This document shows positions 17,593-27,225 of a stretch of DNA of 64,000 nt, one piece after another. Positions within the stretch are counted from its first letter, which is position 1; the number at the start of each line of letters is the position of its first letter. The stretch comes from Variovorax beijingensis (lineage in GTDB: Bacteria; Pseudomonadota; Gammaproteobacteria; Burkholderiales; Burkholderiaceae_C). The notes under the pieces are model-generated. The model worked only from the letters and a program-made list of their open reading frames with translations. It was not told where the DNA came from and did not search any database. A program made the translations under genes and the position numbers. The stretch spans positions 1-64,000 of the forward strand of contig NZ_RXFQ01000016.1 in assembly GCF_003951285.1 (NCBI RefSeq), read 5' to 3'.

Positions 17593-18701
17593 ACGCCGAG
17601 ACGCTCGAAGCCCAGGTCCGCAACGGCGAGCCGATCCGCGGGAAGGACTTCAGCAACATGGACATGAGGGGCATCGACCTGCGCGGCGGCGTGTTCAGCG
17701 AATGCAGCTTCCGGGGCGTTCAGGCCGATGCCGCGCGCCTGGGCGAATCCCTCTTCGAGAAATGCCGCTTCGACCAGGCGCAGTTGCCGGCGGCGGAGCT
17801 GACGCGCGCCGCCTTCCACGAGTGCAGCCTGCAGGATGCGGTGCTGGATGCGGCCTCCATGCCGCATTCGGTGTTCAGCGGCTGCACGCTGTGGGGCATT
17901 CGGCTGGAAGAGGCCTTCATGGACCAGGCGAACTTCCATCAAAGCGAGCTGCGCAACGCCTGTCTGGACCGTGCCAGCCTCGACAAAGCCGTGTTCTCCG
18001 AGTGCGACTTGACGGGCGCGTCCTTCAATGCGGTGGCCTTCTCGTCGACCATCTTCTTTCGCGCAGCGCTGACGGGCACGCGCTACGCCGGAGCCAGCTT
18101 CACGAACGCGATTTTCAGCGAGGCGGATCTTGCGGGGCAGGACTTCTCCGGGCAGCAGTTCCACCTCTGCCAGTTCATCGATGCGGTGCTGACGGCGTGC
18201 CGATTCCGCGATGCGCGCCTCACGCAGTGCAACTTCAAGGGAGCCGACCTGCGCAACGCGGTGCTGGCAGGGGCGCAGGCCATGCAGTGCCTGTTTCCCG
18301 AGGCCGACCTGCGCGGCGTCGATGCGCGGCGCGGCCATTTCCAGCAGAGCATCTGGGTCGACGCCCATCTCGACGGCGCAGACTTCTCGCAGGCGCAGCT
18401 CGAGCAAGGCGTCTTCCATCGCGCGCACTGCGGGCAGACCGCATTCGCCGGCAGCCGCCTGGACTACGCCGATTTTTCCTACGCCTCGCTGGTCCAGGCC
18501 GACTTCCGCGATGCCGCTTTCCTGCGCACCGTGTTTCATCGCGCCGACCTGGACGGCGCCAGGTTCAGTACCCGCCTGGGTACGCTGGACCGGGACCCTG
18601 CGCTGCACGAAGCCGAGAAGGTGGCCCTCCAGCAACCCGAGCGCCCATCCCGCCTGGACCGCGACATCCATGGCCGCCGCCCCAAGAAAGAAAGCCCATG
18701 A
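17589..18701 (+). CDS. Pentapeptide repeat protein, T6SS accessory
   Basis: This 370-residue protein is made almost wholly of pentapeptide repeats (A[D/N]LXX type) from about residue 20 to 340. The central position is often Phe or Leu, and many turns carry Cys (FSECSF, FHECSL, FSGCTL, FSECDL). It should be a long beta-helix rod. It lies between the DUF2169 fusion and the DUF3540 gene, the usual neighbourhood of such proteins, and overlaps both by four bases. A structural or adaptor role at the spike is inferred. No enzymatic motif is visible. It is a separate gene from the fused repeats upstream, giving two repeat rods in one operon. Confidence 0.9.
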   Translation: MNAETLEAQVRNGEPIRGKDFSNMDMRGIDLRGGVFSECSFRGVQADAARLGESLFEKCRFDQAQLPAAELTRAAFHECSLQDAVLDAASMPHSVFSGCTLWGIRLEEAFMDQANFHQSELRNACLDRASLDKAVFSECDLTGASFNAVAFSSTIFFRAALTGTRYAGASFTNAIFSEADLAGQDFSGQQFHLCQFIDAVLTACRFRDARLTQCNFKGADLRNAVLAGAQAMQCLFPEADLRGVDARRGHFQQSIWVDAHLDGADFSQAQLEQGVFHRAHCGQTAFAGSRLDYADFSYASLVQADFRDAAFLRTVFHRADLDGARFSTRLGTLDRDPALHEAEKVALQQPERPSRLDRDIHGRRPKKESP

Positions 18702-19432
18702 CCTCCACCCGGACCACCGCCGGCGACAAGATCGCCACTGCACGCCATGCAACGCAAGGCGTGCTGGATCCGCTGATGCAGCGCCCTTCGCATGCGGCCC
18801 GCGCGGACTCCGGCACGCGGACCGCCACGGTGATCGCCAGCGATGGCGATCCCTGGTTCGAGGTCGACCTCGACGACGGCCAGGGATCGCTGCGCTGCCG
18901 GCGCGTCGCCAGCTGCCTGCTGCTGCCTGCACCGGGCGATACGGTGCTGATCACCTCGACCCGCCAGGGCGACAGCTTCGTCATCGCGGTGGTAGTCCAG
19001 GCCGACCCGCGGCAGGCGACGCTGGCCGTGGACGGCGACCTGACGCTGGTGTCGCGCTCGGGTGGCATCCGCGCGCGCAGCGCCGGCCCGATGGCGCTGG
19101 AGTCGGACACCTCGATCGCCATGCAGTCGCCCGAGTGGCGCGCGCAGGCCCGGCGAGCCCATTGCGAGATCGGGGAGATGGACTACCAGGGCGCCCGCAT
19201 CCGCTTCAGCGTGCTGGTGTCGCGCTTCGTCGGGCGCACCTGCGAGGTGGTGCTGGATCGCCTCAACCTGCTCACCCGCTCGAGCTTCCGCCTGACCGAG
19301 GAGATGGAACAGGTGCGTGCCGGCCAGATCGACATTCAGGCCGAGCAGACCTTGCGCCTGCATTCGAAGAACACGCTGCTGACCAGCAAGGGGCTGGTCA
19401 AGGTCGATGCCGAGCAGATCCACATGGGCTGA
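18698..19432 (+). CDS. DUF3540 domain protein, T6SS accessory
   Basis: This 244-residue protein matches DUF3540, a family found almost only in VgrG/DUF4150 neighbourhoods. It opens with an OB-like strand region (ATVIASDGDPWFEVDLDDG, GDTVLITSTRQGDSFV). A beta-rich tail with repeated short strands follows (TLAVDGDLTLVS, IDIQAEQTLRLHSKN), resembling the needle end of VgrG. A structural role alongside the spike is inferred from this and the context. The ATG at 18698 overlaps the preceding stop (ATGA). Confidence 0.9.
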   Translation: MTSTRTTAGDKIATARHATQGVLDPLMQRPSHAARADSGTRTATVIASDGDPWFEVDLDDGQGSLRCRRVASCLLLPAPGDTVLITSTRQGDSFVIAVVVQADPRQATLAVDGDLTLVSRSGGIRARSAGPMALESDTSIAMQSPEWRAQARRAHCEIGEMDYQGARIRFSVLVSRFVGRTCEVVLDRLNLLTRSSFRLTEEMEQVRAGQIDIQAEQTLRLHSKNTLLTSKGLVKVDAEQIHMG

Positions 19433-19448
19433 AAAAAAGGAGCACCGC

Positions 19449-19835
19449 ATGTTCGCCAACTGCCAGATGATGGGCCTCGATCTCGCCTTCCCCGACGTCT
19501 GCAAGACGCCGCCGGCGCTGCCCATTCCCTACCCGAACTTCGCGCTCGGACCCACGGCCATCCCCAACGCCTGGAACATCCTGTACGGCGGCGCGCCGGC
19601 GCACAACCTGGCCACCGTCACGCCCATCACCAACGGCGACAACGCGGGTGTGCTGATGGGCGTTGTGTCGCAGACCGTGATGGGGCCTTCGCGCCACATC
19701 ACGGGGGCTTTCACCGTGCTGCTCAAGGGCTCGCCCTGCACGCGCATGACCAGCCTTTCGGTGCAGAACCGCTGCAACATCGTGGGCATGCGCATCGTGC
19801 CCAGCCAGTTCAAGGTGCTGGTGCTCGCGGCCTGA
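19449..19835 (+). CDS. DUF4150 (PAAR-like) spike-cap protein
   Basis: This 128-residue protein matches DUF4150, a PAAR-like family that caps the VgrG spike. The head MFANCQMMGLDLAFPDVCKTP is the family pattern, followed by PIPYPNFALG and CTRMTSLSVQN. In many systems DUF4150 carries a C-terminal toxin domain. Here the protein ends at the minimal domain, so it would act as cap only and cargo must lie elsewhere. AAGGAG at 19437-19442 precedes the ATG at 19449. It is the last gene of the operon. Confidence 0.92.
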   Translation: MFANCQMMGLDLAFPDVCKTPPALPIPYPNFALGPTAIPNAWNILYGGAPAHNLATVTPITNGDNAGVLMGVVSQTVMGPSRHITGAFTVLLKGSPCTRMTSLSVQNRCNIVGMRIVPSQFKVLVLAA

Positions 19836-19844
19836 GGCTTCTGC

Positions 19845-20828
19845 TCATTCCGCCTTCACGCCCGCGGTGCGAATCACCTTGGCCCACTTGGCGGTCTCGG
19901 CGGTGATGAAGGCGTCGAATTCTTCAGGCGTGCTGCCCGCCGCAATCGTGCCCATGGCGTCGAGCCTTGCGCGCGTCTCGTCGCTCCTGATGACGCGCGC
20001 CACCTCTTCCGACATGCGCTTGACGATGTCGCGCGGCGTGCCGGCCGGCGCCAGCATGCCGGCCCAGGTGCTGCCGGTGAAGCCCGCGAAACCCTGCTCG
20101 ATGAAGGTCGGCACATCGGGCGCGGCGGCCAGGCGCTTGTCGCCCGCCACGCCGATGAGCCGCACCTTGCCGGCCTTGGCCTGGTTGATGAGGCCCGTGG
20201 GTGCATCGAAGAACAGCTGGATCTGCCCGCCCATCAGGTCCGTGAGTGCCGGCACCGCGCCGCGGTACGGAATGTGGATCATGTAGGTCTGCGTGAGCGA
20301 CTTCCACAGCTCGGTCGTCAGGTGCGCGGCCGAGCCGTTGCCGGACGAGCCGAAGCTCACCTTGCCGGGATTGGTACGTGCGTAGTCGATGAGTTCGCGC
20401 GCGGTCTTGAACGGCGCATTGACGTTGACCGCCGCCAGCAGCGGCGAGATGCCCATCAGCGAGACGCCCGTCAGGTCCTTCTGCGGGTCGTAGGGCAGCT
20501 TGGGGTACAGCGTGGTGTTGGCCGCATAGGCCGCGATCACGACGCCGAAGGTGGTGCCGTCGGGCGGCGACTTGGCAATGGCATCGACGCCGATCAGGCT
20601 GTTGGCGCCGGGCTTGTTGTCGATCAGCACCGGCTGGCCGAGCCGCGCCTGCAGGCCGACCTGCACCAGCCGCGCCATCTGGTCGGTGAACCCGCCCGGG
20701 GTGTAGGGCACGATGATGCGGATCGGCTTGTTCGGCCATGCGCCCTGTGCCAGCACGGGCATCGGGACGGCCGCGGCCGCCGCGGCGGCAAGGGTGAATC
20801 GGCGGCGTGAAATTCGGGCCTGCGGCAT
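19845..20828 (-). CDS. Bug family substrate-binding protein (TTT type)
   Basis: This 327-residue periplasmic receptor belongs to the tripartite tricarboxylate transporter Bug family. An RRRFTLAAA twin-arginine-like signal runs to about residue 28. PIRIIVPYTPGGFTDQMAR, the ligand-loop motif of the family, follows, and then VDNKPGANSLIG and GTTFGV blocks. No TctA or TctB membrane genes are adjacent, which is common for Bug genes in Burkholderiales. The ligand is unknown. The ATG at 20828 is the first start before the signal peptide. The patatin gene lies upstream on the same strand. Confidence 0.92.
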   Translation of the reverse strand: MPQARISRRRFTLAAAAAAAVPMPVLAQGAWPNKPIRIIVPYTPGGFTDQMARLVQVGLQARLGQPVLIDNKPGANSLIGVDAIAKSPPDGTTFGVVIAAYAANTTLYPKLPYDPQKDLTGVSLMGISPLLAAVNVNAPFKTARELIDYARTNPGKVSFGSSGNGSAAHLTTELWKSLTQTYMIHIPYRGAVPALTDLMGGQIQLFFDAPTGLINQAKAGKVRLIGVAGDKRLAAAPDVPTFIEQGFAGFTGSTWAGMLAPAGTPRDIVKRMSEEVARVIRSDETRARLDAMGTIAAGSTPEEFDAFITAETAKWAKVIRTAGVKAE

Positions 20829-20919
20829 GGGTGGCGGCTTTCTCTGGACAAGGATGATCCGGCCATTCTCGAAGCCGCTGCGCGGCCGGACCGTCAGGGT
20901 TTGCCCCGGCGGAGCCTGT

Positions 20920-21996
20920 TCAGAGCGGCAGGATGTCGCGCATGCGACCGCCGGTTGCGAGCCAGGCCTCGAACTCGTCGGAAAGCCGCTCGGCCTCGCG
21001 CGTGGCCTTGCTCCATGCACCGATGCGCGCCTGCGCGTCGTTCGCAAAGTGGATGAAGTCCTTGCGGTCGGGCAGCTTGCCGTTGGGCAGCGACCGCACC
21101 CAGTCGGCATTCGGCGCGAGCACCACCATGCGATCCAGGAAACTGGTGGACCTGTGGCGCCAGCGCAGGCCCTTGTCGAGCCAGCCCGGCACCACCGCGC
21201 GCTGGAAATGCGGGTACAGCACGATGCCTTCGTCGGCCGGCTGGTAGTCCAGGTGCAGGTGGTAGTCGGTGATGCCGCCGTCCCAGTACGCGCCGCGCGG
21301 CGCACCGGGAATGTCGTGCACCGCGGCCAGAAGAAAAGGGATCGAGCACGAAGCCTGCAGCACCAGGTTGAAGTTCTCGTCGCTGAGCGCGTGCTGTCGC
21401 GTGCGGAAATCTTTTGTGCCGAAAGGCAAGGCCGCGCCAGGCGTGGAAAACACGCAGCGCTCCAGCCATGCGCCCAGGCCCTTGCGATGCAGGCTGTTGG
21501 TGGCAAAGGCGCCCAGGTAGCCGACCGGCGTGCGCGCCCTGCCTTCGCGCCCGAGGATGTGGCGGCCGCGCGAAGTCACCACGTGGAGCCGGTAGCGCGC
21601 GTGGCCCAGCACCTCGCCGATGCGCCCGCCATAGAAGTCGGCCAGGCTCTCGGCAAAGCGCGCGCTGAGTTGCTGGGGGCTCAGCCGCTTCTGCCCCGGC
21701 GGCACTTCGAACTGCTGGCGCACGTAGTCGTGCTCGAAGCGCTCGAAGGCTTTCTGCGGATCCGCGAGGCAGGCCGTGGCCAGCCGCCATGCGCCGATGG
21801 ATGCGCCCACCAGGTGCACCGGCTGGCTCGACTGAGCGAGCCAGCGCCCGAAGACGAAGCGGTCGAGCGGCCCGAGGATCAGGCCCTTGGGGCCGCCCGC
21901 CGCGCCGGGGATGGTGCGCACGTCCTGTGGGCGCAGGCCGTGCTGTTCGATGTGCTTGCGGGCGGCTGGGCCCGCGTAGATGCGCAGGGCTTTCAT
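20920..21996 (-). CDS. Patatin-like phospholipase
   Basis: This 358-residue protein has a patatin-type lipase core. The nucleophile elbow is GASIGAW (Ser of GxSxG at about residue 66). The catalytic dyad Asp is in WDGGITDYH. An anion-hole glycine segment (GAAGGPKGL) precedes the Ser. It would cleave acyl chains from lipids. No signal peptide is visible, so action is intracellular or by non-classical export. Some patatins are type VI effectors, and this gene lies about 1 kb from the T6SS operon on the opposite strand; that link is speculative. Confidence 0.88.
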   Translation of the reverse strand: MKALRIYAGPAARKHIEQHGLRPQDVRTIPGAAGGPKGLILGPLDRFVFGRWLAQSSQPVHLVGASIGAWRLATACLADPQKAFERFEHDYVRQQFEVPPGQKRLSPQQLSARFAESLADFYGGRIGEVLGHARYRLHVVTSRGRHILGREGRARTPVGYLGAFATNSLHRKGLGAWLERCVFSTPGAALPFGTKDFRTRQHALSDENFNLVLQASCSIPFLLAAVHDIPGAPRGAYWDGGITDYHLHLDYQPADEGIVLYPHFQRAVVPGWLDKGLRWRHRSTSFLDRMVVLAPNADWVRSLPNGKLPDRKDFIHFANDAQARIGAWSKATREAERLSDEFEAWLATGGRMRDILPL

Positions 21997-22000
21997 GCCC

Positions 22001-22408
22001 TCATGCCGCGCCGAACGGGTTGAAGATTTCGACGCCGAAGCTGGCGAAGTCGCCGACGTTGCGCGTCACGATCGTCAGCCCATGCTGCTTTGCCGTGGCG
22101 GCGATCATGGCGTCTTCATAGAGCGTGTTCGAACTGCGATGCATCAGCCGGGCCCACAGCCTGAACGTTTCGGCATCCATAGGCAGAACGTTGTACGAGG
22201 CGGCCACCAGGGCCGCCCATTGCTCGATCTCATCGGCCTTGGCGGCATCCTGCTCGCGCGTGATTTCGATGCCGGCCTGGATCTCGCCGATCGTCACCGC
22301 GGAAAGGTGCAGGTCGCTGTCGGCAACGGGCGCGAGCCATGCGACGACAGCACCGTGCGGACGAGGCCGCCGCAGTTCAGAGATGACATTGGTGTCCAGC
22401 AGGTACAT
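22001..22408 (-). CDS. PIN domain toxin (VapC/FitB-like)
   Basis: This 135-residue PIN-domain protein is the likely RNase toxin of a type II pair. Acidic metal ligands are visible: Asp5 in LLDTNVISE, the Glu of VTIGEIQAG, the Asp of YEDAMIAATA, and the Asp of TRNVGDF. The ATG at 22408 has GGTGAG seven bases upstream. A GTG at 22420 overlaps the antitoxin stop and would add four residues. The pairing and order (antitoxin first) fit other toxin-antitoxin modules. It acts in the cytoplasm when the antitoxin is degraded. Confidence 0.9.
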   Translation of the reverse strand: MYLLDTNVISELRRPRPHGAVVAWLAPVADSDLHLSAVTIGEIQAGIEITREQDAAKADEIEQWAALVAASYNVLPMDAETFRLWARLMHRSSNTLYEDAMIAATAKQHGLTIVTRNVGDFASFGVEIFNPFGAA

Positions 22409-22416
22409 ATCACGGC

Positions 22417-22674
22417 TCACCGAATCGGAGTGATGCGTCGCCGCCGCGCCGCGCCGCGCTGCGGGACGAGAAATTCGGTGCGCGCCTCCGCCGAGAGCAG
22501 CAACTCCTTGAGGGAGGGCTTGGCCGTGGCGTGCAATCGCCGCCACTCTGCCGCCGGCACCAGCACGGCGGCCTCGGTGCCCCGCTTGGTGACCATTTGC
22601 GGCCCTTCGACCAGGCAAGCCTCCAGAAATTCGCTGAAACGCGCCTTCGCGTCTTGGACAGGCCAGGTTTTCAT
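22417..22674 (-). CDS. Phd/YefM-type antitoxin
   Basis: This 85-residue protein has the Phd/YefM N-terminus (MKTWPVQDAKARFSEFLEAC, then a VTKRGTEAAVLV strand). That region binds DNA and dimerises. A C-terminal tail binds and neutralises the toxin. The gene ends eight bases before the toxin ATG. It likely represses its own promoter through the paired ACTAGT sites just upstream. The tail is unusually Arg-rich near the end (GAARRRRITPIR). Confidence 0.9.
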   Translation of the reverse strand: MKTWPVQDAKARFSEFLEACLVEGPQMVTKRGTEAAVLVPAAEWRRLHATAKPSLKELLLSAEARTEFLVPQRGAARRRRITPIR

Positions 22675-22691
22675 TTGCAGCCCCTCATCAG

Positions 22692-22709
22692 ACTAGTGTG
22701 CTGACTAGT
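22692..22709. promoter_or_regulatory. Paired ACTAGT motif before the toxin-antitoxin genes
   Basis: ACTAGT occurs at 22692-22697 and 22704-22709, twelve bases apart, within 35 bases of the antitoxin start. Each is itself a palindrome and the pair lies in a slightly AT-rich patch ending TTTAAC. Phd-type antitoxins bind repeated palindromes and repress with the toxin as co-repressor. This is a plausible operator by position. Confidence 0.5.
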
Positions 22710-22743
22710 TTAACAGACTGACCGCGAACCTGCCGTACTCCCC

Positions 22744-25119
<2,376 letters not shown>

Positions 25120-25248
25120 TTCTGAAGGACGTCCCTGTCATGCACGGCTGGCAAGTCGGCCGTGCTTGGCGAATAAAGCGCTGAAGTTTGCCATAGGGCA
25201 GGAGACGGGGAGGAGGTTCCCGTTCCATGGGTAACCCGCACAATCGAT

Positions 25249-25782
25249 GTGGTGCAAACCCCTCCTCCGCCTCCTCCGCCCCATCCACCTTCGGCGCCGC
25301 GAAAACTGCTGCGCATCCTGACGGCCATGTTGCTGGTTCCGGTATTGCTGTTCGAGGAATGGGGCTGGGAGCCGCTCGCCGCGCTGGCCCGCCGCCTCGC
25401 CCGGTTGCCGCTGTGGGCGCGGCTCGAAAACCGGCTGCGCGAACTGCCGCCGTGGGGCGCACTGCTGGCCTTCCTGCTGCCGGTGCTCATGCTGCTGCCC
25501 ATCAAGGTGCTCGCGCTCTTCCTGTTCGGGCGCGGCCATGCCGCAAGCGGCGTGACGGTGCTGGTCGCCGCCAAGCTGATCGGCACCGCCTTCGTCGCGC
25601 GCATCTTCCAGCTGGTAGAACCCGCGCTCATGCGCATTCCGCTGTTCGCCCGCTGGTACCCACGCTGGAAAGCCTGGAAGGACCAGGTGCTGACGCTCGT
25701 TCGCGAAAGCCGGCCATGGCGCGTGGTGCGGGCCTTCAACCGCCGGCTCGCACGCGGATGGCGGCGATTGCGCGAGGGGTGA
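25249..25782 (+). CDS. Hypothetical inner-membrane protein
   Basis: This 177-residue protein has a Pro-rich head (residues 4-15) and two strong hydrophobic segments (about 23-35 and 66-92, with LLAFLLPVLMLLPIKVLALF). A third, weaker segment lies at about 98-120. The tail is rich in Trp and Arg. I do not recognise a named family. GTG at 25249 is chosen because a frame-consistent start further upstream is absent; an internal ATG at 25327 would cut into the first helix. It is alone and divergent from tex. Confidence 0.68.
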   Translation: MVQTPPPPPPPHPPSAPRKLLRILTAMLLVPVLLFEEWGWEPLAALARRLARLPLWARLENRLRELPPWGALLAFLLPVLMLLPIKVLALFLFGRGHAASGVTVLVAAKLIGTAFVARIFQLVEPALMRIPLFARWYPRWKAWKDQVLTLVRESRPWRVVRAFNRRLARGWRRLREG

Positions 25783-25793
25783 GCGCTTATTTT

Positions 25794-25831
25794 TACCCGG
25801 GTATATTGTGTTTTTAATTTTACCCGGATAA
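25794..25831 (+). promoter_or_regulatory. Paired palindromic operator and promoter of the GIY-YIG/MarR operon
   Basis: TACCCGGGTA, a perfect palindrome, lies at 25794-25803, and TTACCCGGATAA, a near-palindrome, at 25820-25831. Their centres are 27 bases apart. The 10-mer TTTTACCCGG is repeated exactly at 25791 and 25818. The patch is sharply AT-rich. A possible promoter reads TTGTGT (25806-25811), a 17-base spacer and TAATAT (25829-25834). That would place the transcript start almost at the ATG at 25842, which has no ribosome site, so a leaderless message is possible. MarR is the natural repressor. Confidence 0.6.
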
Positions 25832-25841
25832 TATATGGCGC

Positions 25842-26204
25842 ATGAACATGCCCCAGGAGACGAGGCGCGCCCTCGCCAGGAAATACAAGGAAACAGTCCG
25901 CCCCGCGGGCGTCTTCGCCATCCGCAATACGCTCAGCGGCCGCCTCTACGTGGCCGGCAGTCTCGATGTGGAGGGAGCGATGAACCGCGCCCGCTTCGAA
26001 CTCGGCCTGCGCTCGCACCGCAACAAGGCGCTGGTGCGCGACTGGGCCGCCCATGGTGCGGGGAACTTCAGCTTCGAGGTGATCGACCGCGTCAAGGAGC
26101 GCGACGACCCGGCCTTCGACCGCGCCGCGGAACTCGAAAAACTCCTTGTGCTCTGGCGCGAGGAGCTTCCGTGCCACGGCGACCGGGGCTACGACGCGCC
26201 ATGA
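25842..26204 (+). CDS. GIY-YIG family nuclease-like protein
   Basis: This 120-residue protein matches the GIY-YIG superfamily. GVFAIRN stands for the GIY strand and LYVAGS for YIG. A helix with LRSHRNKALVRDW and a GNFSFEVIDR strand with the acidic Glu follow. The GIY and YIG triplets are degenerate (GVF, YVA), so activity is uncertain. Related proteins are small endonucleases or regulators. ATG at 25842 or a second in-frame ATG at 25848 could start it; neither has a ribosome site. Its stop overlaps the MarR start (ATGA). Confidence 0.82.
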   Translation: MNMPQETRRALARKYKETVRPAGVFAIRNTLSGRLYVAGSLDVEGAMNRARFELGLRSHRNKALVRDWAAHGAGNFSFEVIDRVKERDDPAFDRAAELEKLLVLWREELPCHGDRGYDAP

Positions 26205-26680
26205 GCATCGATCCGCTGGACTTGTGCCTCAACATCGGCCGTGCCCACGCCAGCCTGAACCTGAAGCTGCAGGAGCATCTGGGCGCCTTCCATGGCCTGA
26301 ACTACGAAGACTTCACGCTGCTTCATCGGCTGCTGAGCGCCGAAGGCGGCCGCATGCCGGCGGCCGAGCTTGCACGGTCCCTGGGGTTGCCGGTCTCGGC
26401 GTTGATTCGCAAAATGGTCCTGCTCGAAAAATCGGGACTGGCCGAACGCACGGCCGGCGCGAATGGAGACGGCCGCCACGCGGTCCTTCGCCCCGGCGGC
26501 AGAAAATTGATGCAAGCTGCCGTCACGACCGCCGAAGCGATCTGCGCCGATGCGGTGAAATCGCTGGCTCCGGCAAGCCTGTCGCAAATCAACGTTGCGC
26601 TCCTTGCGCTTTGCCACGACGACACGCCGTACGACCGAAGAAATCGAACATGCCATCCGACACGCCACCCGGCAAGCTGA
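26201..26680 (+). CDS. MarR family transcription regulator
   Basis: This 159-residue winged-helix regulator has the MarR pattern: a dimer helix, then FTLLHRLLSAEGGRMPAAELARSLGLPVSALIRKM as the recognition helices (residues about 45-75). The wing follows with RTAGANGDGRHAVLRPGG. It probably controls the operon through the paired palindromes 400 bases upstream and may respond to a compound exported by the MATE pump. The ATG overlaps the preceding stop, and the last 31 bases overlap the DUF2239 gene. Confidence 0.9.
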   Translation: MSIDPLDLCLNIGRAHASLNLKLQEHLGAFHGLNYEDFTLLHRLLSAEGGRMPAAELARSLGLPVSALIRKMVLLEKSGLAERTAGANGDGRHAVLRPGGRKLMQAAVTTAEAICADAVKSLAPASLSQINVALLALCHDDTPYDRRNRTCHPTRHPAS

Positions 26681-27225
26681 TAGTTTTTGCCGCCTTCAAG
26701 TGCATCGCCCAGGGAAACACCGCCGACGTGCTCGCACAATTGCGCGAGCGCAAGGACGACACGCCCTACCTGGTGTTCAACGAACAGACCGGTGAACTGC
26801 TCGACTTCGACGTGCACAACCGGGCCGGCGTGGTGGCGCATGCAGCCAGCGCCGAGACCTCCGAGGAAACCCCGCGCGGCGTGGGCCGCCCGAAGCTCGG
26901 CGTGGTCGCGCGCGAAGTCACCCTGCTGCCGCGCCACTGGGACTGGCTCAACCGCCAGCCCGGCGGCGCCTCGGTCGCGCTGCGGCGGCTGGTCCAGGAA
27001 GCGAGCCGCGTCAACGCCGACCGAGACGCCGTGCGCGCATCGCGCGAAGCCGCCTACCGCTTCATGACCGCGATCGCCGGCGCCCTGCCCGGCTTCGAGG
27101 AAGCCACGCGCGCGTTGTTCGCGGGCGAACGCGGGCGCTTCGAGGCGCTGATCGGCTCCTGGCCCGCGGACCTGCGCATCCACCTTCAAAAATTGTCCGC
27201 CGCCGGCTGGAGCACCACCGCATGA
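26650..27225 (+). CDS. DUF2239 protein, possible DNA-binding
   Basis: This 191-residue protein matches DUF2239. Residues about 5-55 form a small alpha-beta unit (FAAFKCIAQG, TPYLVFNEQTGELLDFD). A GRPKLGVVAREVTLLP segment follows at about residues 79-94, then HWDWLNRQPGGASVALRRLV. The latter looks like a ribbon-helix-helix DNA-binding unit preceded by a GRPK turn like an AT-hook. The C-terminal helices are unassigned. DNA binding is my inference. It overlaps the marR end by 31 bases and its stop overlaps the MATE start. Confidence 0.82.
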   Translation: MPSDTPPGKLIVFAAFKCIAQGNTADVLAQLRERKDDTPYLVFNEQTGELLDFDVHNRAGVVAHAASAETSEETPRGVGRPKLGVVAREVTLLPRHWDWLNRQPGGASVALRRLVQEASRVNADRDAVRASREAAYRFMTAIAGALPGFEEATRALFAGERGRFEALIGSWPADLRIHLQKLSAAGWSTTA

